Of a stretch of 38,557 bases of DNA, positions 32,156 through 38,557 are shown one piece after another. Position 1 is the first letter of the stretch. Every line of letters begins with the position of its first letter. The DNA is taken from positions 1-38,557 of the forward strand of contig JAPXKQ010000017.1 in NCBI GenBank assembly GCA_033809995.1. Reading direction: 5' to 3'. The stretch comes from Paratissierella sp033809995. Lineage in GTDB: Bacteria > Bacillota > Clostridia > Tissierellales > Tissierellaceae. Below the pieces are notes generated by a model that was not told the DNA's origin, did not search any database, and was given only the letters and a program-made list of their open reading frames with translations. The position numbers and the translations under genes were made by a program.

Positions 32156-32509
32156 ATCGAACCCACGTCCAAAAACCCTTCCACAAGAGTTTCTCCGAGT
32201 GCAGTCAGTAATTTGACATTCCCTCCACTCATCTCCTACTGACAGGATATAAGCTTTAGTAGCTTCATAGTTTCCGTCCCAAGCTCAAAGCTTTGCAAGG
32301 TGCGGTTCCCCACTAAGATGACGCCAAAGCCCAAGTCGTGGGATTCTTAGGTTTGACGAGCAGCTTTAATTAAGCTGCAAATGCGTAATTATCGTTTGCG
32401 TTTAATTTAAGTTGCCACTTTTAACGTTGCTTGGCTACAACGACTCGCTACTCCTGATTCCGAATCCCTGTCGAAACCTAGTTCGCCCCCATATTTGATT
32501 TGCTACATA

Positions 32510-32538
32510 ATTATAGCAGGATTAAAGTATTATGTCAA
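32510..32538 (-). promoter_or_regulatory. Consensus sigma-A promoter of ssrA
   Basis: Minus strand TTGACA (32538-32533) and TATAAT (32515-32510) are perfect hexamers with a 17-base spacer. The start would lie about 13 bases before the mature 5' end at 32490, which RNase P would make. Confidence 0.9.
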
Positions 32539-32646
32539 CCAAAATTGAATATTCTTCATTACACTAATTACAACAGCATTAAATTAGGATCTATGACAAC
32601 TGTTGCTAACTTCGAAAGACTATTCACTAATACTTATTCACTATTC

Positions 32647-33111
32647 CTATCTATATTTTTCACTTGCTTGTTGCTGCATTCTTCTTTCTGCATCTTTTTT
32701 AGCTATATCTTCTCTTTTATCATATAACTTTTTACCCTTCGCAGTTGCCAATTCAAGTTTTACTAAACCATCCTTGATATAAACTGAAAGTGGAACCAAA
32801 GTATAACCTTTCTGCATTGTATCCCCAATAAGCCTTCTTATTTCCCTTTTATGAAGTAATAACTTTCTTTTTCTTAATGGATCTACATTGAAGATATTGC
32901 CTTGCTCATAGGGGCTAATATGCATATTGTTGATATATACTTCTCCATTATCAATTGATGCATAGCTATCCTTTATATTCAATTTCCCTTGACGTATAGA
33001 TTTTACTTCAGTACCTTTTAAAGCAATACCTGTCTCAATTGTATCTTCTATAAAAAATTCGTGCCTTGCTTTTCTATTTGTTGCTACTACTTTAGTACCT
33101 ATTTTTTTCAT
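32647..33111 (-). CDS. smpB: SsrA-binding protein SmpB
   Basis: 154 residues. VATNRKARHEFFIEDTIETGIALKGTEVKSIRQGKLNIKDSYA, YEQGNIFNVDPLRKRKLLLHKREI and TLVPLSVYIKDGLVKLELATAKGKKLYDKRE are the canonical SmpB blocks; the basic C-terminal tail (AERRMQQQASEKYR) enters the ribosomal mRNA channel. It binds the tRNA-like part of tmRNA and is required for trans-translation. It stands between rnr and ssrA on the same strand, the common clostridial order. Confidence 0.97.
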   Translation of the reverse strand: MKKIGTKVVATNRKARHEFFIEDTIETGIALKGTEVKSIRQGKLNIKDSYASIDNGEVYINNMHISPYEQGNIFNVDPLRKRKLLLHKREIRRLIGDTMQKGYTLVPLSVYIKDGLVKLELATAKGKKLYDKREDIAKKDAERRMQQQASEKYR

Positions 33112-33179
33112 ATAATCACCAAATTTATTATTCTTTAATTGATATTAAGTGTAGCAAATTTGAGTATTCCTGTCAATGA

Positions 33180-35291
33180 TTATGAAATCAAATCAAAGTC
33201 TATATTTCTCTTACCAACATCTGCACCTATCACTTCTATTCTAACAACATCTCCTAATCTATAAATCTTTTTCGTTCTTTCACCTATAACATAATAGTTT
33301 TCTTCATCAAAGCGATAAAAGTCATCATCCATATAATTGAATCTTACCAATCCTTCTATGGTATTATCTAATTGTACAAATATACCAAAGTTTGTCAATG
33401 AAGATATGATTCCTTCATATTCTTCACCAATTCTTTCACTCATATATTGGGCTTTTTTCAGGTCATCTACTTCTCGTTCTGCCTCTTCTGCTCTTCTTTC
33501 AGTCATAGAAACATGCTCTGCAATTTCAGGTAAAGTACTATCAAGTTGTGCTTGTTTATCTATGGAAAGTTTTCCTTTTATATATTGTTTGATAATCCTA
33601 TGAATAACCAAATCAGAATATCGTCTAATTGGTGCTGTAAAGTGAGTATAAAATTGTGCTGCAAGCCCAAAGTGAATATCAGATTTTTCACTATAGATAG
33701 CCTTTTTCAAAGACCTTAAAAGTAAAGTCGAGATTACAATCTCCTCTTTTTTACCCTTTATTTCTTCTGTTAATAATTGTAGTTCCTTAGGATGTATTTC
33801 TTTTCCTTTTAATTTATAACCAAAATTGTGAATAAATTTAGCAAATTCACTCATTTTCTCATCACTTGGGTATTCGTGTATACGATATAAAAATGGAACT
33901 TCTGCCCAATGATATTCTTCTGCAACTGTCTCATTGCATACTAACATAAATTCTTCAATCATCCTATTTGCTACTCTTCGTTCATCTTTTCTTATGTCAA
34001 CTGGTCTACCTTGTTCGTCTAGCTCTATATAGGTTTCAGGAAAATCAAAGTCAATACTTCCTCTTCTTTTCCTTTTTTCATATAAAATATGCATCAATTC
34101 TTCTGATAACTTTAATTCTTCATAAACATTTTGAAGCTTTTCTCTTGACACTTCATCATCATTTTCTAATAGATCAGATACATCATCATAAATCAATCTT
34201 TGTTTGCTTTTGATTACAGCCTCATGTATTTGATGGTCAACTACTGTTCCGCTATTATCTATTTCCATCATTACTGATAGTGTTAATCTGTCTACATTAG
34301 GGTTCAATGAACATAGTCCGTTGGACAATTCCTTAGGTAACATTGGAATTACCCTATCTATTAAATAAACTGAATTCCCTCTTAAATACGCCTCTTTGTC
34401 CATTGGTGAATTTGCTTTAACATAGTGGGCTACATCCGCTATATGAACTCCTAGCTTATAATTTCCACTATCTAATTTTTCAATAGATATAGCATCATCA
34501 AAGTCCTTCGCATCAGCACCATCTATGGTAAATGTTTTTAAATCTCTAAAGTCAACTCGTCCTATAATGTCTTCTTCTCTAATACTATCCCCAATCGTCT
34601 TAGCTTGTTCTTGTACCTTTATTGGGAATTCTTCTGGTAATTTAAACTGTCTAATAATTGATAAAATATCAGTCCCTTTGTCTGAAAGATATCCTAAAAC
34701 TTCAATTACTTTGCCTTCAGGATTTCTTCTTTGCTCAGGCCATTTGGTAATTTCTACTACCACTTTTTGATCATCCTTAGCCCCTCCCATCTGAGCCTTT
34801 GGGATGAAAATATCATATGAAATCTTAGGGTCATCTGGAATCAAGAATGCAAAATTTCCACTGTCTTCAAAGGTTCCAATTATTTGCTCATTAGCTCTCT
34901 CTAATATTCTAATGATTTCTCCTTCTTGTTTTCTTCCAACTTCCTGACGTTTCAATAAATTAGCAACTACTATATCTCCATTCATTGCCCCATTCATATT
35001 TTCTGGTGATATAAATACATCTTCTCTTGTTCTATCCTTAGACAATACAAAACCAAAACCCCGTTCATTTCCTTCCAATTTGCCTACTACTATATAATCA
35101 GAATTTATTAATCCATATTTATCTTTATTTGATTTTAATATAATCCCTTCTTTTTCAAGATTATCGATTATCTTATTAAATTCTTTTATATCTTTATTAT
35201 CAATGTCAAAATAACCTGCTATTTCTTCTTTTAATAAAGGTTTATAATTTTTATCTTCCATGAGATTAATTATTTCTTCTCTAATACTCAT
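33180..35291 (-). CDS. rnr: Ribonuclease R
   Basis: 703 residues. N-terminal winged helix (about 1-60), cold-shock domains (about 70-225), the RNB catalytic domain with FTIDGADAKDFDDAISIEKL (metal-binding aspartates) and RLIYDDVSDLLE, then FTAPIRRYSDLVIHR, and a C-terminal S1 domain (about 620-700: YEGIISSLTNFGIFVQLDNTIEGLVRF). It degrades structured RNA 3' to 5' and clears non-stop mRNAs together with tmRNA/SmpB, encoded next to it. GAGGGAGA precedes the ATG. The S1 domain lacks the long basic tail of the enterobacterial enzyme. Confidence 0.97.
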   Translation of the reverse strand: MSIREEIINLMEDKNYKPLLKEEIAGYFDIDNKDIKEFNKIIDNLEKEGIILKSNKDKYGLINSDYIVVGKLEGNERGFGFVLSKDRTREDVFISPENMNGAMNGDIVVANLLKRQEVGRKQEGEIIRILERANEQIIGTFEDSGNFAFLIPDDPKISYDIFIPKAQMGGAKDDQKVVVEITKWPEQRRNPEGKVIEVLGYLSDKGTDILSIIRQFKLPEEFPIKVQEQAKTIGDSIREEDIIGRVDFRDLKTFTIDGADAKDFDDAISIEKLDSGNYKLGVHIADVAHYVKANSPMDKEAYLRGNSVYLIDRVIPMLPKELSNGLCSLNPNVDRLTLSVMMEIDNSGTVVDHQIHEAVIKSKQRLIYDDVSDLLENDDEVSREKLQNVYEELKLSEELMHILYEKRKRRGSIDFDFPETYIELDEQGRPVDIRKDERRVANRMIEEFMLVCNETVAEEYHWAEVPFLYRIHEYPSDEKMSEFAKFIHNFGYKLKGKEIHPKELQLLTEEIKGKKEEIVISTLLLRSLKKAIYSEKSDIHFGLAAQFYTHFTAPIRRYSDLVIHRIIKQYIKGKLSIDKQAQLDSTLPEIAEHVSMTERRAEEAEREVDDLKKAQYMSERIGEEYEGIISSLTNFGIFVQLDNTIEGLVRFNYMDDDFYRFDEENYYVIGERTKKIYRLGDVVRIEVIGADVGKRNIDFDLIS

Positions 35292-35348
35292 AATATTCTC
35301 CCTCTTCCCTATTATCTTATCTTTATTGTTTACCCTTTTTCTATAAAA

Positions 35349-35391
35349 AAAACTTCTATTGAAGAATTATTAAATTAATGAAGTTTTTTTT
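35349..35391. other. A/T-rich inverted repeat upstream of rnr
   Basis: AAAAAACTTC and GAAGTTTTTT pair across 20 bases, ending just where the repeat element at 35391-35458 starts. It could act as a terminator in either direction. Confidence 0.4.
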
Positions 35392-35458
35392 GAAACTCAT
35401 TGATGGAAAGTTCCTAAAATGAAAGTAATCAGAAAGTAGAACTTTCCTATTCGTTATA
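35391..35458. repeat. Hairpin-forming intergenic repeat, copy 2
   Basis: Same ends as 6691-6761 (TGAAACTCATTGA and CTATTCGTTATA). GGAAAGTTC (35405-35413) and GAACTTTCC (35439-35447) form a perfect 9-bp stem. Confidence 0.6.
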
Positions 35459-35463
35459 AAAAA

Positions 35464-35489
35464 ATGTAAGATATTTAAATATCTTACAT
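35464..35489 (-). terminator. Terminator at the end of ddl
   Basis: A perfect 26-base palindrome centred on ATATTTAAATAT with outer ATGTAAG / CTTACAT, followed on the minus strand by TTTTTTTATAA. It overlaps the ddl stop codon. Confidence 0.85.
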
Positions 35490-36653
35490 TTTACTAGCCT
35501 TAACTCCATATTGTGTTCTATTAAAAAGATTCGCTTCGTAAGAATACATGTTTTTATTCTTTTCTTTGTGAGTTTCTATGGCAATATCTATCATCTTATC
35601 AATCAATTTGCTAATTGATATTCCCTTGCCTTCCCATAAGTAAAATCCTATAGAGCCTGGCAATGTATTTATTTCGTTGATAAATATATTATTATCTTTA
35701 TCTAATAAAAAGTCTATTCTAGATGTACCTCTGCCATCTATTGTAGTAAATGCCATTTTAGCTAATTCTTCAATCTTAACCCTTAATGTATCATCAATAT
35801 CTGCTGGTATTCTTCTTGTTTCTCCAGAGGATTTTGCACCTTTGCTATTACCCTTTACATATTTATCTTCAAAGGATAAAATTTCAGTCCAGCCAACAGG
35901 TTCTTCACATAATGAAGCTATTACCTCATTATCATATCCTAATACAGCACAATTTATTTCCCTTGGTCTTTCAACTGCTTTTTCAATTATGATTTTTCTA
36001 TCATAATTAATAGCAATCTCTATGGCATTAATAAGTCCATCCCTATCTTTAGCTTTGTTGATTCCAATACTTGAGCCTAGGTTTGCAGGTTTTACAAATG
36101 TAGGATATCCTAATTTTTCTTCAATTTTATTTATAACACTTTCACTATCTTTAGACCAATCAGCTCTATAAAACCACATATAATCAACTATTGGTAAAGA
36201 ATAAGATTTATAGACATCCTTCATTAGAATTTTATCCATACCAACAGATGATGCAAGTACTCCACCACCTACATATGGAATATTCATAAGTTCAAATAAT
36301 CCTTGTATTGTTCCATCTTCACCATTGGTTCCATGCAATGCTGGAAATATAACATCTAATTTGTCCAATACTTTTTTACCAAACAATCCTGTTCCATCTG
36401 GATGTAAATAAATATTATGGTCATTTAGATTTGGTGATAATATTATTTGTTTTGCATCTTTAAAATTATTATCTTTGTAGTTTTTAAACTCCATTAAGCT
36501 ACTTCCAGTTAACCATCTACCATCTTTTGTAATATAGATTGGAACCACTTCATATTTTGATTTATCTATATTCTCCATTACCTGCATTCCTGTAATTACA
36601 GACACTTCGTGTTCCACACTATGTCCTCCAAATATTACACCAACTTTTTTCAT
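35484..36653 (-). CDS. ddl: D-alanine--D-alanine ligase
   Basis: 389 residues, ATP-grasp enzyme making D-Ala-D-Ala for peptidoglycan. VIFGGHSVEHEVSVITG, FPALHGTNGEDGTIQGLFELMNIPYVGGGVLASSVGMDK, PTFVKPANLGSSIGINK, REINCAVLGYDNE and INEINTLPGSIGFYLWE are the family blocks. It is of the longer DdlA/Van-like type, with a short extra C-terminal tail. The start lies 12 bases after the murF-like stop, and the product is the substrate of MurF, so the two form a functional operon. No hint that it is a D-Ala-D-Lac ligase can be read with certainty. Confidence 0.95.
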   Translation of the reverse strand: MKKVGVIFGGHSVEHEVSVITGMQVMENIDKSKYEVVPIYITKDGRWLTGSSLMEFKNYKDNNFKDAKQIILSPNLNDHNIYLHPDGTGLFGKKVLDKLDVIFPALHGTNGEDGTIQGLFELMNIPYVGGGVLASSVGMDKILMKDVYKSYSLPIVDYMWFYRADWSKDSESVINKIEEKLGYPTFVKPANLGSSIGINKAKDRDGLINAIEIAINYDRKIIIEKAVERPREINCAVLGYDNEVIASLCEEPVGWTEILSFEDKYVKGNSKGAKSSGETRRIPADIDDTLRVKIEELAKMAFTTIDGRGTSRIDFLLDKDNNIFINEINTLPGSIGFYLWEGKGISISKLIDKMIDIAIETHKEKNKNMYSYEANLFNRTQYGVKASKM

Positions 36654-36664
36654 TATAATGCCCC

Positions 36665-38176
36665 CTACTCACTATAGTTATCAGGCAAATCATTTTCAAA
36701 TAAGACTACATCCTTTGGCTTCGCAATTTTACCTATTTGAACTGTTGCCTCATCCAAATTATTTACTATAAATATATTTGATTTATTATAATTTGTTTCC
36801 ATTAAGCCTTCATAAATTGGTATAGTTCTCTTTTCACCAACTAATATTACGTAATCACAAACCTTTCCAATATTGACACCAAATTCTCTATTTGCAGCCT
36901 CTTCAATTTCTCCTAATTCAACCATCCCAGGTGTAACTATGATTTTCTTACCTTCCTTAAATTGACCTAGAACCTCTAATGCAGCCTTTGAACCTATAGG
37001 ATTTGAATTAAATGCATCGTCTATGATTATGACACCCGTACCTGGGTTAATTATATTCAATCTATGTGGTATTGGCTCTATTCTTTCTATACCTTTAGCG
37101 ATTTCCTCGAATGATAGTCCTAAAGCTTTACCAACGCTAGCTCCTGCTAATATATTGTAAATATTATGTTTCCCCAAAAGTTTTGTTGTACACCTTATGA
37201 TATTTCCTTCTTTATCCTTTAAAGTAAAAGATGAACCTAATTCAGATACTTCAATATTATCTGCATAGATATCTAAGTCCTCTACATTTTCCATTCCATA
37301 AAGAATTTTTTCCTTAAAGGTCTTGTCTGCAAGTTTTCTAATATACTCATTGTCATAATTAAAAACAGCAATACCATCTGTAGGTAACTCTTCAATAAGT
37401 TCATATTTTGTTTTCATTATATTGTCAATATTTTTAAATGTTTCTATATGAACAGGTCCTATTGATGTTAGAACACCAATTTGAGGTTGTGCAAGCTGTG
37501 CAACTTCACGAATTTCCCCTATTTTCTTAGCTCCCATTTCTGCAATAAAGACCTCATGGTCATTATTCAATTCATTGTTTATAACCTTTGACAGTCCCAT
37601 AGGTGTATTATAGGATTCAGGGGTGTTTAATACATTAAATTTTTCTTCAAGAATTGCCCCAATAATAAATTTGGTACTTGTTTTACCAAAACTTCCAGTA
37701 ATCCCAACTACTTTTAAGTCTTCTCTTGCTTTTATTTTATTTTGAGCGGAAACATAAAAGCCCATATTTATTCTTTTTTCAATAGGTTCCATAACAAAAG
37801 TAGCTAAAGCCATTATTATTGGTTGCAAATAATATAATATTCCTAATACTACTAACATTACTATTAAATCAACATAATTGGGTAGTATAGATATTGAGAG
37901 TATTGCCAAGATGAAGAAAAATATAATGTTTATAATATAGTTTGCATTGTACAATCTTTTTGCTCTATTTGTCATAACTAGGGGCTTTTTAACAGGTTGA
38001 TTATTCTTTTTTAAACTATAGGCTTTATCCTTATTGTTTTTTAACCACTTTAAGTAGTGGTCATATTCATAACCTTCTAATTGTGCAATATGTAAAGATT
38101 CTTTAGTTCTTTTTTTCATAAGAGCAGGTGCAATAAAACCCAATATAATAATTAAAATGTAATACTTTGTATCCAT
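36665..38176 (-). CDS. murF: MurF-type Mur ligase with an N-terminal membrane domain
   Basis: 503 residues. The first about 140 residues are unlike standard MurF: a membrane helix (4-20), a basic stretch, then a hydrophobic pair (about 78-130). The Mur ligase core follows: VVGITGSFGKTSTKFIIGAIL (P-loop), NTPESYNTPMGL, EVFIAEMGAKKIGEI, GPVHIETF, LGKHNIYNILAGASVG, PIPHRLNII, IIDDAFNSNP. These fit UDP-MurNAc-tripeptide--D-Ala-D-Ala ligase, although standard MurF has its own N-terminal UDP-binding domain, which is missing here. Pairing with ddl supports MurF. TAGGGGGT precedes the ATG. It would act at the inner face of the membrane. Confidence 0.88.
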   Translation of the reverse strand: MDTKYYILIIILGFIAPALMKKRTKESLHIAQLEGYEYDHYLKWLKNNKDKAYSLKKNNQPVKKPLVMTNRAKRLYNANYIINIIFFFILAILSISILPNYVDLIVMLVVLGILYYLQPIIMALATFVMEPIEKRINMGFYVSAQNKIKAREDLKVVGITGSFGKTSTKFIIGAILEEKFNVLNTPESYNTPMGLSKVINNELNNDHEVFIAEMGAKKIGEIREVAQLAQPQIGVLTSIGPVHIETFKNIDNIMKTKYELIEELPTDGIAVFNYDNEYIRKLADKTFKEKILYGMENVEDLDIYADNIEVSELGSSFTLKDKEGNIIRCTTKLLGKHNIYNILAGASVGKALGLSFEEIAKGIERIEPIPHRLNIINPGTGVIIIDDAFNSNPIGSKAALEVLGQFKEGKKIIVTPGMVELGEIEEAANREFGVNIGKVCDYVILVGEKRTIPIYEGLMETNYNKSNIFIVNNLDEATVQIGKIAKPKDVVLFENDLPDNYSE

Positions 38177-38197
38177 AAATACCCCCTAAATTAATTC

Positions 38198-38232
38198 AGT
38201 TAACAACTAACAACTAACAGTTAACAGTTGAA
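38198..38232. repeat. Heptamer repeat, 5 units
   Basis: AGTTAAC, AACTAAC x2, AGTTAAC and AGTTGAA in phase, immediately upstream of murF; reverse-strand equivalent of the GTTNNNT units at 7839-7936. Confidence 0.75.
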
Positions 38233-38378
38233 AGGCAAAGCCATTCTGAGTGTAACGAAGAATCTCTATTTTTTTTAATAACCATAATAAAGCGGGATTC
38301 TTCACAAACGTTCAGAATGACAGCTAACGCTTTTTTTGTTGCTGTATGCCCGACAGTAGAAATTTCACTAAGTAGGTA
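38233..38378. repeat. Dispersed intergenic repeats
   Basis: CATTCTGAGTGTAACGAAGA, GCGGGATTCTTCACAAACG and CAGAATGACAGC are variants of the repeat at 7755-7800, in both orientations. No coding sequence. Confidence 0.6.
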
Positions 38379-38406
38379 GTTCACTATTCACTATTAGTTA
38401 TTCACT
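38379..38406. repeat. Heptamer repeat, 4 units, overlapping a gene end
   Basis: GTTCACT, ATTCACT, ATTAGTT and ATTCACT in phase. They encode the last residues (IVNN) and the stop of the partial hydrolase gene. Confidence 0.7.
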
Positions 38407-38557
38407 ATATTCAAGAATGATTTAATAACCGCTGTAAACTTTTGATAATCTTCTAAGTATGAGTAATGGCCTGTTCCTTCTAAGACTACAAGCCCACTAT
38501 CTTTGATTTCTTTTTCCATTATTTTTGCCATGTATAAAGGAGTTGCATCATCCTTAT
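38394..38557 (-). CDS. C-terminal end of an alpha/beta hydrolase (partial)
   Basis: A 53-residue tail is open to the window edge: KDDATPLYMAKIMEKEIKDS, GLVVLEGTGHYSYLEDYQKF, TAVIKSFLNIVNN. The Asp of KDDATP and the His of GTGHYSYLE sit where alpha/beta hydrolases have their catalytic acid and histidine. The nucleophile lies outside the window, so nothing further can be said. The last four residues come from heptamer repeat units. Confidence 0.8.
   Translation of the reverse strand, partial: KDDATPLYMAKIMEKEIKDSGLVVLEGTGHYSYLEDYQKFTAVIKSFLNIVNN

Larger units (their letters stand above)
31886..32490 (-). ncRNA. ssrA: tmRNA gene, interrupted by a group I intron
   Basis: The 5' exon is 32490-32156 and the 3' exon 31902-31886; the mature RNA would be 352 nt. 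The acceptor stem pairs GGGGGCG with CGCCTCC, and CCA is encoded. The typical 5' text GGCGAACTAGGTTTCGACAG is present. The tag frame is at 32399-32370: GCA AAC GAT AAT TAC GCA TTT GCA GCT TAA, giving ANDNYAFAA, a standard Ala-Ala ending that directs degradation. Removing the intron rebuilds the T-arm GTGGG-TTCGATT-CCCAC. smpB, whose product is the partner protein, lies directly upstream. The RNA rescues stalled ribosomes. Confidence 0.96.

Noticed and set aside
30937..32646. tRNA genes near the recombinase fragment as integration target
   Set aside because: No cloverleaf found; the tmRNA 3' end explains the tRNA-like sequence.
32500..32727. Plus-strand frame of 75 residues
   Set aside because: It runs antisense to the ssrA promoter and the smpB end and has no start signal.

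Overview
The window is low-GC, densely coded DNA from an anaerobic, spore-forming Firmicute. Three things point this way: a short alpha/beta-type spore protein (2463-2627), a cobalamin regulon under a B12 riboswitch, and a likely selenocysteine-containing peroxiredoxin. A clostridial lineage such as Tissierellales would fit, but that placement is inference. Most genes lie on the minus strand; the plus-strand genes are the spore protein, psuK-psuG, the ftsEX cluster and a cupin.

Layout. 1-430: start of an unrecognised minus-strand gene running off the edge. 431-1084: no intact gene, but a promoter, a SAM-clan-like riboswitch fold and an intrinsic terminator. 1085-5540: M20 amidohydrolase, spore protein, selenoperoxiredoxin, small zincin, and an EamA transporter coupled to a sugar isomerase-like protein. 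5687-7721: pseudouridine breakdown genes (psuK, psuG). 7957-10635: a secreted coiled-coil protein followed by FtsE- and FtsX-like proteins. 10696-14165: hypothetical, DUF445, EamA and YkvA-type proteins. 14208-20680: cobalamin late-pathway operon read from the B12 riboswitch (cobQ, cbiB, cobD, Cys-rich protein, cobT, cobU, cobS, cobC-like). 20773-24763: superoxide dismutase, HD-domain protein, MprF. 24824-26881: a frameshifted Ca/Na antiporter and a lipoprotein hydrolase. 27087-30936: cupin, YhhN-like/DUF5714/HAD cluster and a paralogous pair of unknown proteins. 30937-32646: almost gene-free, with the tmRNA gene and debris of an integrated element. 32647-38176: smpB, rnr, ddl and a membrane-anchored murF-like gene. 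38394-38557: tail of an alpha/beta hydrolase.

Most notable: (i) ssrA is interrupted in its T-loop by a 253-nt group I intron whose P1 and P10 pairings and exon junction can be read exactly; (ii) a 55-bp copy of the intron end plus the tmRNA 3' end lies 720 bp away, with a serine-recombinase fragment between, as expected of a decayed genomic island in ssrA; (iii) the peroxidatic cysteine codon of a Prx6-type peroxiredoxin is TGA, followed by a SECIS-like hairpin; (iv) cobyric acid synthase has lost its glutaminase domain in frame while keeping its C-terminal tail; (v) an orphan SAM-clan-like riboswitch has no intact gene behind it.

Intergenic DNA is also rich in phased 7-bp repeats (GTTNNNT) and a dispersed family of short degenerate repeats. 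These supply the last codons and stops of several genes.
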